From contig SKPT01000654.1 of the NCBI GenBank assembly GCA_007119405.1, forward strand, positions 1 to 5,290: 5,290 nt of DNA, written 5' to 3'. The stretch's first letter is position 1. Each line of letters opens with the position of its first letter. The stretch is from Phycisphaeraceae bacterium (GTDB taxonomy: Bacteria; Planctomycetota; Phycisphaerae; Phycisphaerales; Phycisphaeraceae). Below, piece by piece: positions 1 through 5,103 of this stretch. Below the pieces are notes generated by a model, which was not told where the DNA came from, did not search any database, and saw only the letters and a list, made by a program, of their open reading frames with translations. The translations under genes and the position numbers were made by a program.

Positions 1-463
1 ACAGCAACAGGTCCGACGCGGGGCTCGGCTCGACGGCCCGCTCGATCTCCGTGACCAGGCGGATCATCGCGCGGTCCGGATCGTCCACCCACCAGGCCCG
101 CGGTGCCCGGCCGATGCGCTGCAACAGCGGCGCGTACCCGCCGTCATTAAAAAACAGCGAAAAACTCGTGCATTCGGCGCATCCGCGCGGCAGCCTCTCG
201 CAGAAGGGTGTCCGCGGCGGATAGAGCACACCCTGGCCTTGCCCGACGGTGCGCCAGCCCGCGCCGCCGACATGCAGATCGAGGCGGCCGGTGAGAAAGA
301 ACTCGAACATCCACGACTCGATGCAGTGGACCTCTCGCGACAACCCCGGCCCCATGCGAAACCCGCCGGCCGCGAGCAGCACCGGTCGCTCCGCGGCCGC
401 GTCGAGCCCGCCCACCCGTCGGGCCGGTGCAGGAATATGCACATCTGCGGCAATTTCCGTCAT
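1..463 (-). CDS. AraC-family transcriptional regulator, N-terminal sensor domain (partial, runs off left edge)
   Basis: This minus-strand frame opens at ATG 463-461 and stays open for 154 codons to the left edge, so the 3' end is missing. An AGGG (plus positions 474-477) lies 10 nt upstream as a weak ribosome site. The protein begins MTEIAADVHIP and looks like the cupin-type ligand-binding half of an AraC regulator: an ESWMFEFFLTGRLDLHV strand pair near residues 49-65, a VLYPPRTPF loop near 79-87, and a helical end (WWVDDPDRAMIRLVTEIERA, about 124-143) of the sort that leads towards the C-terminal helix-turn-helix domain. That DNA-binding domain is not in the window, so the family call rests on the N-terminal half; a plain cupin protein is the main alternative. 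Because it is transcribed away from the aminotransferase and catabolic genes, it is the likely local regulator, perhaps sensing their substrate. The reading frame 64-453 in another minus frame is a shadow of it. Confidence 0.66.
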   Translation of the reverse strand, partial: MTEIAADVHIPAPARRVGGLDAAAERPVLLAAGGFRMGPGLSREVHCIESWMFEFFLTGRLDLHVGGAGWRTVGQGQGVLYPPRTPFCERLPRGCAECTSFSLFFNDGGYAPLLQRIGRAPRAWWVDDPDRAMIRLVTEIERAVEPSPASDLLL

Positions 464-573
464 GGCGATCAAGCCCTGAGCCGGTATATTTGGGTCAAGT
501 GACGCATCGCCCCCGTGTGCCGGGCGTGCAGGAAACGATATCACACGCGGTGTGGAACACCAAGGGCAGAGGC
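464..573. promoter_or_regulatory. Divergent intergenic region between araC-type gene and aminotransferase
   Basis: This 110-base stretch separates two divergently transcribed genes and should hold both promoters. It contains the most AT-rich patch nearby (around 485-491), in which TATATT at 485-490 matches five of six bases of a plus-strand -10 box, but no convincing -35 lies at the right distance. On the minus strand TTGACC (positions 498-493) resembles a -35 box without a good -10 partner. Promoters are therefore suggested by position rather than proven. The aminotransferase frame is open back to 427, but that extension overlaps the divergent gene and has no family resemblance. Confidence 0.45.
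542..561. repeat. Two overlapping inverted repeats (possible operator or leader hairpins)
   Basis: CACAC (542-546) and GTGTG (550-554) form a perfect inverted repeat around GCG. The shared middle arm also forms a second perfect inverted repeat, GGTGT (549-553) with ACACC (557-561), around GGA. The two cannot form at the same time as hairpins. The element ends one base before the AAGGG ribosome site (562-566) of the aminotransferase, so binding of a protein here, or a switch between hairpins in mRNA, could control that gene. The arms are only 5 bp, so chance is not excluded. Confidence 0.35.
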
Positions 574-1884
574 ATGGCGATCAACACCGAACCCGCAGCT
601 CTGGCGATCAATGGCGGCCCGCGAGCCTTCCCCCACGCTGTCGGGCAGGCGGAGCCGAAGATCGGCGTCGAGGAGTTTCTCTCCATCGCGCGCCGGTTCG
701 GCTTCAACGACGCGGCGATGCAACGCCTTGCCGGCGCCGTCACCAACGATGACCTGCCCGAAGGCGGGCCCAACCTCGCGCGCTACGCCACCGCGCACCC
801 CAGGCCGGCCTTCGGCGACCTGTATGAAGCCAAGGCCCGCGAGTTGTTCGGCGTCGCCCATGCCATGCCCGTCAGTTCCGGGACGGCAGCGCTGCACGCG
901 GCGATCGTCGGCGTGGGTGCCAAGCCGGGCGACGAGGTGATCTGCCCCGCGCTGGGCTTCATCGCCACCGGGGCCGCGATGATGCTCGCCGGCGCCAAAC
1001 CCGTGTTCTGCGACGTCGACGAATCGCTCCAGATTGACCCGTCGAAAATCGAGGCCTGCATCACCGACCGCACCGTTGCCGTCGTGCCCACCCATCACTG
1101 GGGCACCGTCGCCGACATGGCCGGCGTGTGCGAGGTCGCCGCCCGGCATGGCCTGAAGGTCATCGAAGATTGCGCCCAGAGCCCAGGCGGGCAGTTCCGC
1201 GGCCGATTCGTCGGGACGATCGGCGACATCGGCTGCTTCAGCATCTCGGCCTACAAGATCATCGGCGGCGGCGAAGGCGGGATGTTCATCACCAACCACA
1301 CCGACACCTTCGAACGCGCCGCCCAACTGGCCGAGGGCGGCGGGCTCTGGCGGCCGAACCGCTTCGCCCCGCCGCGTTACGAGGGGGAATTGTTCGTCGG
1401 CGGCAACTATCGCCTCAGTGAACTCGAGTCCGCGGTCAACCTGGAGCAACTGGACAAACTGCTGCCGCTGGTCGAACGCTACCGGCGCGTTAACCGGCGC
1501 ATCGTCTCGCAAGTTGCGGCCTACCGCGGCATCCGGCCGCAACCGTCCAACGATCCCGAAGGCGACATCGGCTACCAGATCCGCTTCTTCCCCGACACCC
1601 ACGACCTGGCGGATAAGATCGCCGAAGCCCTCCGGGCCGAGGGCATCGCCGCGGCTCATCGCGGGGCCGATCACGGGCCCGACTGGCATCTCTACTCGCA
1701 CATGTTCCCGATCTGGTATGACCTTGGCGAGGAGGTTCGCGACACCTGCCCCGTTGCCGACGATCTGTACGCCCGGATGGTGACGATCCACGTGAACCAA
1801 TGGTGGTCCGATGAAGACTGCGATGCGGTCGCCGCGGGCATGAACAAAGTCTTCGCCGCGCTCTGCGAACCGGCGGGCGCATGA
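574..1884 (+). CDS. DegT/DnrJ/EryC1/StrS family PLP-dependent aminotransferase
   Basis: The product is a 436-residue fold-type I PLP enzyme of the sugar/cyclitol aminotransferase family, which usually transfers an amino group from Glu or Gln to a keto sugar or inosose. Visible motifs are the phosphate-binding SSGTAAL (101-107), IEDCAQ with the pyridine-N Asp199 (197-202), the Schiff-base Lys228 in SAYKIIGGGEGG (225-236), and NYRLSELESAVNLEQL (278-293), where family members carry the NxR-SELxAAxxxxQL motif. The N-terminal LAINGGPRAFP (10-20) is typical of the StsC-like branch (glutamine:scyllo-inosose aminotransferase type). ATG 574 was chosen because AAGGG (562-566) sits 7 nt upstream and the family N-terminus begins here; the in-frame GTG at 550 has no ribosome site. 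It is the first gene of the plus-strand series, but a 421-base gap separates it from the aldolase. Substrate is unknown; biosynthesis of a cell-surface amino sugar is possible instead of catabolism. Confidence 0.93.
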   Translation: MAINTEPAALAINGGPRAFPHAVGQAEPKIGVEEFLSIARRFGFNDAAMQRLAGAVTNDDLPEGGPNLARYATAHPRPAFGDLYEAKARELFGVAHAMPVSSGTAALHAAIVGVGAKPGDEVICPALGFIATGAAMMLAGAKPVFCDVDESLQIDPSKIEACITDRTVAVVPTHHWGTVADMAGVCEVAARHGLKVIEDCAQSPGGQFRGRFVGTIGDIGCFSISAYKIIGGGEGGMFITNHTDTFERAAQLAEGGGLWRPNRFAPPRYEGELFVGGNYRLSELESAVNLEQLDKLLPLVERYRRVNRRIVSQVAAYRGIRPQPSNDPEGDIGYQIRFFPDTHDLADKIAEALRAEGIAAAHRGADHGPDWHLYSHMFPIWYDLGEEVRDTCPVADDLYARMVTIHVNQWWSDEDCDAVAAGMNKVFAALCEPAGA

Positions 1885-2010
1885 ACAATGCCTGACCCGA
1901 CAGGATGGAGGCTGACAAGCGGCTGGTGATTCGCATGCCGCGCGGGAATGCGGCTCACGTGCGGCAGCGCAGGAGCATCATGCCGCCGGCGAGGGTCCCG
2001 GCACAACGGC

Positions 2011-2203
2011 AGCCTCGACGTGGCGATCGGCGGCGACGGCATCTTCGACATGGCCGACGTGGCGCGTTTCGTGCAGTTGCTGGTTCACGGTGGTGCCCAG
2101 TGAGCCGGGCACGCTGGCGGTGTTGGGCCTCGGCGGGCTGTTGTTGCTGCGCCGACGCGCTGCGTTGCGGCAGGGTCGGGTACGGCGGCCGCAGCAGCGA
2201 TGA
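2011..2203 (+). pseudogene. Relic of a dockerin-like module followed by a PEP-CTERM sorting tail (frameshifted)
   Basis: Two short frames together look like the end of an exported planctomycete protein. Frame A (2011-2103, open back to 1930) reads DVAIGGDGIFDMADVARFVQ and LLVHGGAQ before TGA at 2101. The DGxxDMxDVxxF core resembles the Ca-binding loop and helix of dockerin type I repeats. Frame B (about 2093-2203) reads VPSEPGTLAVLGLGGLLLLRRRA, a near-perfect PEP-CTERM tail: a Pro-Glu-Pro-like motif (here SEP), a hydrophobic transmembrane helix and an Arg cluster. It ends at TGA 2201-2203. Removing one base near 2101 would join the two, giving AQEPGTLAVLG. No start codon, signal peptide or further upstream domain is visible, so this is a truncated and frameshifted leftover, or just possibly an intact tail with a sequencing error. 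In intact proteins this tail directs export and processing by an exosortase. Confidence 0.6.
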
Positions 2204-2248
2204 GCCGTGGTCCATCCGCAGGGCGCGTTGTGTATCATGTCCCGCAGG

Positions 2249-2275
2249 CGCCGGGCAGCTCGAGCCCCGGTGGCG
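2249..2275. repeat. Imperfect palindrome upstream of the aldolase
   Basis: A dyad is centred on GCTCGAGC (2258-2265), flanked by CCGGG (2251-2255) and CCCGG (2266-2270), with partly matching outer bases CGCC and GGCG. It lies about 30 bases before the aldolase start, where an operator could be placed, but GC-rich DNA produces such dyads often. No T-run follows, so it is not a standard terminator. Confidence 0.22.
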
Positions 2276-2305
2276 CTGGCGACAAACGGACAACGCGCGT
2301 GCTTT

Positions 2306-3307
2306 ATGACCCAACGACTCTGCGGCATCTTCACCCCCAACCTCACGCCACTGCTCGATGACGGCACACTCAACGAGGCGGAACTGCACCGCTACGTCAA
2401 CTGGCTGATCGACCGTGGCGTGCATGGGCTGTATCCCAACGGTTCCACTGGCGAGTTCCTGCGTTTCACGGTCGAGGAGCGCCGCCGCATTGTCCAGATC
2501 GTCTGCCGCGCCGCGGCCGGCCGGGTGCCCGTGCTCGCCGGCGCTGCCGAGGCCAACGTCAAGCAGACGCTCGCCGCCTGCGAGGCCTACGCCGGTTACG
2601 GCGCCCGCGCCGTGGCGATCGTCAGCCCCTTCTACTACAAGCTCTCGCCGGAAAGCGTGTACGCTTACTTTCGCGAGATCGCCGTCAACAGCCCCATCGA
2701 CGTCACGCTCTACAACATCCCCATGTTCGCCAGCCCGATCGACGTGCCAACGATTCAGCGGCTGAGCGAGTTCGAGCGCATCATCGGCATCAAGGACTCC
2801 TCCGGCGACCTTCCCAACATGATGCGCATGATCGCGGCGGTGCGGCCGCATCGGCCGGACTTCAGCTTCCTCACCGGCTGGGAGGCCGTGCTCGTGCCCA
2901 TGCTGCTGATCGGCTGCGACGGCGGCACGAACGCCACCAGCGGCATCCTCCCGGAATTGACGCGGCAACTGTATGACCTGACGCAGGCGGGGCGGCTGGA
3001 CGAGGCCATGAGCTTGCAGTACCGGCTGCTGGAGATCTTTGACACGATGCTCTACTCCGCCGACTTCCCCGGCGGTTTCCGCGCCGCGGCGACGCTGCGC
3101 GGCCTCGAGCTCGGCGAGAGCCGCCAGCCCCTGAGCGACACGCAGAAGGTGGATCGCCAGGAACTCTCGCGGCAACTGCAATGCATCATGGCGGACTTTG
3201 GCGTGGTCGATCCGCCCGCCGAGGGATGCCCGCCGCGCGGCGAGGAAGATGTGGCGGCGATCACCCAGGCGGTGCTGGCCGAGCTTCGCCGCCGGGGGAG
3301 CATCTGA
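2306..3307 (+). CDS. DHDPS/N-acetylneuraminate lyase/KDG aldolase-family lyase with C-terminal encapsulation-peptide-like tail
   Basis: The product is a 333-residue class I (Schiff-base) lyase of the dihydrodipicolinate synthase family; relatives condense or cleave pyruvate with an aldehyde. Visible hallmarks are the GSTGE carboxylate-binding loop (46-50), Tyr136 in YNIP (136-139) and the Schiff-base Lys163 in GIKDSSGD (161-168). The (beta/alpha)8 part ends near residue 295, the usual family length. Beyond it is an extra tail: a linker rich in Pro/Gly (about 302-312) and then the amphipathic helix [16 protein letters not shown] (315-330), like the peptides that direct cargo into microcompartments. 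ATG 2306 fits the family start ([16 protein letters not shown]), although the ribosome site is weak; ATG 2237 or GTG 2207 would add an Arg-rich leader of no known meaning. True DHDPS for lysine is less likely given the shell gene that starts 1 nt downstream; cleavage of a 2-keto-3-deoxy sugar acid to pyruvate and an aldehyde is the favoured role. Substrate is not determinable here. Confidence 0.92.
   Translation: MTQRLCGIFTPNLTPLLDDGTLNEAELHRYVNWLIDRGVHGLYPNGSTGEFLRFTVEERRRIVQIVCRAAAGRVPVLAGAAEANVKQTLAACEAYAGYGARAVAIVSPFYYKLSPESVYAYFREIAVNSPIDVTLYNIPMFASPIDVPTIQRLSEFERIIGIKDSSGDLPNMMRMIAAVRPHRPDFSFLTGWEAVLVPMLLIGCDGGTNATSGILPELTRQLYDLTQAGRLDEAMSLQYRLLEIFDTMLYSADFPGGFRAAATLRGLELGESRQPLSDTQKVDRQELSRQLQCIMADFGVVDPPAEGCPPRGEEDVAAITQAVLAELRRRGSI
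3242..3295 (+). other. Putative microcompartment encapsulation peptide (aldolase residues 313-330)
   Basis: The stretch [18 protein letters not shown] forms a predicted helix with hydrophobic residues at V316, I319, V323, L324 and L327 and charged residues at its ends. This matches the VxxIxxxVLxxL pattern of known encapsulation peptides such as those of PduP and PduD. It is preceded by the flexible [13 protein letters not shown] linker (300-312) and lies beyond the catalytic barrel, as expected for a C-terminal targeting tag. The motif is loose, so the call relies on the adjacent shell gene as much as on sequence. Confidence 0.6.
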
Positions 3308-3311
3308 ATTG
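3294..3311 (+). promoter_or_regulatory. Ribosome binding site and TTG start of the shell protein
   Basis: GGGGGAG (3294-3300), inside the last codons of the aldolase, is 8 nt from TTG 3309-3311. The aldolase stop is at 3305-3307, so a single base separates the two genes. No ATG or GTG gives a sensible start nearby: upstream codons in this frame lie inside the aldolase and encode no BMC-like sequence. The arrangement predicts translational coupling. Confidence 0.7.
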
Positions 3312-3932
3312 GACGCGCCGCGGACTCTGGCCATCGTGGAAAGCAGCAGCTTCACCGGCGCCGTCGCCGCGCTGGATGCCGCCCACAAGGCCGCGGGCGT
3401 CGACATCCTCCAGGCCGAGCTCAATGACCTCATGGGCCTGGTGCTGAAGCTCGTCGGTGCACGCGGCGACCTCGAAGCCGCGCTCACCGCCGCCCGGCAG
3501 CACGCCGCGGCCCTGCACACCCGCCTGACAACGACGTTGCTCGACGCCCTGACGCCGTCCGCCTGGCCGGCGATCTGGAGTCCGCCTGAACACAACCCGC
3601 TCATCGCGCAGGACGTGGTCCTGCTGCCCCAGGAGGTCACCCCCACCATGGCTGAGTCCGACGCCCCGGCTCTGGGCTTTATCGAAACGCAGGGCTTCAC
3701 CGCCGTGTTCCAGGCCATCGACACCGCGTGCAAGGCCGCCAACGTCGCCGTGGTGGCCAAGGAAAAGCTCGGCGGCGGCTACATCACCGTCGTGCTCCGG
3801 GGCGACGTCGCGGCCGTCACCGCCGCCGTTGAGGCCGGCTCCGCGAAAGTTGAAGGTTTGGGCAAGCTCGTGGCCGCTCACGTCATCGCGCGCCCCAGCG
3901 ACGCCACGTTGGCGCTGCTGCCGTCAGGCTGA
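3309..3932 (+). CDS. Bacterial microcompartment shell protein with two BMC domains (BMC-T type)
   Basis: The 207-residue product has two BMC domains, about 5-80 and 119-198, with a linker of some 38 residues, the layout and length of trimeric, pseudohexameric tandem shell proteins such as PduT. The second domain is canonical: ALGFIETQGF (121-130), the edge Lys142 in DTACKAANV, a pore-loop segment EKLGGG (152-157) where BMC-H proteins have KIGSG, RGDV (164-167), and HVIARP (191-196) with the edge Arg195. The first domain is diverged: TLAIVESSSFTGA (6-18) and Lys27 in HKAAGV remain, but the pore loop reads NDLMG (39-43) and the RP motif is lost. Subunits of this kind tile shell facets and form pores for substrates or cofactors. 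The gene directly follows the aldolase. It has no signal peptide or membrane segment, as expected for a cytosolic shell. Confident as a BMC protein; the subclass and cargo are inferred. Confidence 0.93.
   Translation: MDAPRTLAIVESSSFTGAVAALDAAHKAAGVDILQAELNDLMGLVLKLVGARGDLEAALTAARQHAAALHTRLTTTLLDALTPSAWPAIWSPPEHNPLIAQDVVLLPQEVTPTMAESDAPALGFIETQGFTAVFQAIDTACKAANVAVVAKEKLGGGYITVVLRGDVAAVTAAVEAGSAKVEGLGKLVAAHVIARPSDATLALLPSG
3631..3650 (+). promoter_or_regulatory. Internal Shine-Dalgarno and in-frame ATG before the second BMC domain
   Basis: AGGAGGT (3631-3637), a perfect Shine-Dalgarno sequence, lies 10 nt before the in-frame ATG 3648-3650. This ATG is residue 114 of the shell protein and sits a few residues before the canonical BMC domain, giving MAESDAPALGFIETQGF, a typical start of a single-domain BMC-H protein. 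It is the strongest ribosome site in the window. Confidence 0.55.
3648..3932 (+). CDS. Possible internal translation product: single-domain BMC-H-like shell protein
   Basis: Starting at the internal ATG, the same frame encodes 94 residues that make one complete BMC domain, within the usual 90-100 residue length of hexameric BMC-H shell proteins. All canonical features (edge Lys, pore glycines, HVIARP) are in this part. The known precedent is PduB, where a shorter shell form (PduB') arises from an internal start. The alternative is that the site is a fossil of two once separate adjacent BMC genes, now read through as one protein. Confidence 0.4.
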   Translation: MAESDAPALGFIETQGFTAVFQAIDTACKAANVAVVAKEKLGGGYITVVLRGDVAAVTAAVEAGSAKVEGLGKLVAAHVIARPSDATLALLPSG

Positions 3933-4032
3933 CACCGCCGCGAGCGAACGCGAGTACCCTGTGTCTCCGGACTCAGCGCCCGGGGCAATCGGTGATCGGT
4001 TCGTGAACCGCCTTGAAAGGAACACAGCGTCC
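3933..4032 (+). promoter_or_regulatory. Intergenic gap before the dehydrogenase, with a small inverted repeat
   Basis: This 100-base gap interrupts the otherwise tight gene series. It contains CGGTTC (3997-4002) and GAACCG (4005-4010), a perfect 6-bp inverted repeat with a 2-base centre, five bases before the GAAAGGA ribosome site (4015-4021). That geometry suits a protein-binding dyad more than an RNA hairpin. No T-run terminator or clear sigma-70 promoter is visible, so read-through from the shell gene is plausible. Confidence 0.3.
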
Positions 4033-5103
4033 ATGGCAGGCAAAGCGCGCATTGCGGTCGTTGGCACAGGGTGGTGGGCCACCCGCACCCACCTGCCGGC
4101 GCTCGTCGAGCATGGCGACGTTGAGCTCGTGGCGGTTTGCGACACCGACCGGGACAAGGGCGCGATGGTGCGTGAGAAGTTCGCGATTCCGCGCAGCTAT
4201 GAATCGCACGAGCAACTGCTGGCCAGGGAAGATGTCGACGGCGTCGTCGTCGCCACCAGCCATGGCCATCACTACGCCGTCGCCAAGGCTGCGATCGAGC
4301 GCGGCGCGCACGTGATGATCGAAAAGCCCATGACGACCCGCGCCGCCGAAGCGCGCGAACTTCTCGAGCTGGCGCAGCGCCAGTCGCGGCAGATCATCGT
4401 CGGCTACACGTGCAGCTACCTGCCCATCGCCCAGGGGGTGCGGCAGATCATCCGCGACGACGAGATCGGGCGGCCGCAGTTGATCATCAGTCAGTACTGC
4501 TCCAACGTTCAGCACCTGCTGCGCGGTGAAGAGGGGCCCATGTCGCACGGGGGCCTGGTCGGGCCCAGCAAGGCCTACAGCAGTCCGGAACTCTCCGGCG
4601 GGGGGCACGGGCAGACGCAGTTGACCCATGCGATCGGGCTGGTCTTCTGGCTGCTGGATATCCACCCCGTCACGGTCAGCGGCTTCATGAAGACCCACGG
4701 CCTGGCGGTGGACCTGGTTGACGCCCTGGCGGTCGAGTTCGATGGCGAGGCGATCGGAAGCTTTACCGGTATCGGCAACACCCGCGCCCACGAGACGCAC
4801 GATCTGCATATTTACGGCGACCGCGGGCACATCGAGATGCAACTGAGGGGCAGGCAAGCCCGCGTCCATCGCTACGAGCACCGGCAGAATCCGCCCGAGC
4901 ATCTGGCGGAGCAGTGCAAGTGGCCGCTCGATGGGCCGGTGCGCAATCTCATCGATGTGGTGCTTGGCCGGGATGAGAACCACTCGCCGGGCGACGTGGG
5001 CTGGCGGGCGGTCGAGGTGCTCGAAGCGGGGTACCGATCGGTCGAACAGGGCGGCGCGGGCGTGCCGGTCGCGTCGCTGTACGCATCGCAGGAGCCGACG
5101 TGA
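4033..5103 (+). CDS. Gfo/Idh/MocA family NAD(P)-dependent oxidoreductase
   Basis: The product is a 356-residue cytosolic dehydrogenase of the glucose-fructose oxidoreductase/inositol dehydrogenase/MocA family, which oxidises or reduces sugars, sugar derivatives and cyclitols. An N-terminal Rossmann domain is visible from RIAVVGTGWWA (6-16, glycine motif GTGWWA), through VCDTD (35-39, where the acidic residue after strand 2 usually favours NAD) to EKPM (97-100) with the catalytic Lys98. The C-terminal substrate domain has GGGHGQTQLTHAIGLVFWLL (189-208), with His199 at the usual catalytic position. Length is normal. ATG 4033 is preceded by GAAAGGA (4015-4021) at 11 nt and matches the family start; GTG 3961 would add 24 residues with no resemblance. 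It overlaps the next gene by 4 nt. Next to an enolase-superfamily protein and an aldolase, oxidation of a sugar towards a lactone or acid is plausible, but the substrate cannot be read from sequence. Confidence 0.94.
   Translation: MAGKARIAVVGTGWWATRTHLPALVEHGDVELVAVCDTDRDKGAMVREKFAIPRSYESHEQLLAREDVDGVVVATSHGHHYAVAKAAIERGAHVMIEKPMTTRAAEARELLELAQRQSRQIIVGYTCSYLPIAQGVRQIIRDDEIGRPQLIISQYCSNVQHLLRGEEGPMSHGGLVGPSKAYSSPELSGGGHGQTQLTHAIGLVFWLLDIHPVTVSGFMKTHGLAVDLVDALAVEFDGEAIGSFTGIGNTRAHETHDLHIYGDRGHIEMQLRGRQARVHRYEHRQNPPEHLAEQCKWPLDGPVRNLIDVVLGRDENHSPGDVGWRAVEVLEAGYRSVEQGGAGVPVASLYASQEPT

Larger units (their letters stand above)
1885..2305. other. 421-base intergenic region with no intact gene
   Basis: No intact coding sequence is convincing here. 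The frame open from 1905 to 2309 gives an Arg/Cys-rich, low-complexity product and is a shadow. The stretch holds a decayed C-terminal piece of a secreted protein (about 2011-2203) and an imperfect palindrome (2249-2275). A 5-bp inverted repeat, GCCGC (1937-1941) with GCGGC (1950-1954), follows the aminotransferase but lacks a T-run, so I do not call a terminator. No clear promoter for the aldolase is visible. Confidence 0.6.

Noticed and set aside
427..573. N-terminal extension of the aminotransferase to GTG 427
   Set aside because: It would overlap the divergent regulator gene, lacks a ribosome site, and adds residues not seen in the family; ATG 574 has AAGGG at good spacing.
541..1800. A 419-codon open frame on the minus strand opposite the aminotransferase
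   Set aside because: Its product is a low-complexity Gly/Ala/Asp/Val-rich shadow with no domain; the plus-strand gene has complete PLP-enzyme motifs.
1881..1895. ATGA overlap after the aminotransferase that could start a coupled gene
   Set aside because: The frame from ATG 1881 reads only four codons before a stop, so it is not a gene.
1937..1954. GCCGC/GCGGC inverted repeat after the aminotransferase as a terminator
   Set aside because: The stem is only 5 bp and no T-run follows.
2207..2305. Longer aldolase start at GTG 2207 or ATG 2237
   Set aside because: The extra residues are Arg/Ala-rich without family resemblance, and the known N-terminal strand begins right after ATG 2306. An added targeting leader cannot be fully excluded.
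1905..2309. A plus-strand frame of 134 codons in the gap before the aldolase
   Set aside because: Its product is rich in Arg, Cys and Trp with no domain, and the meaningful protein traces in this stretch (dockerin and PEP-CTERM) lie in the other two plus frames.
1955..3760. A 601-codon open frame on the minus strand
   Set aside because: It is antisense to the aldolase and shell genes, which have clear family motifs. It shows no recognisable domain, and long antisense frames are expected in DNA this GC-rich.
3973..4983. A 336-codon open frame on the minus strand opposite the dehydrogenase
   Set aside because: It mirrors the codon structure of the Gfo/Idh gene and has no family resemblance of its own.
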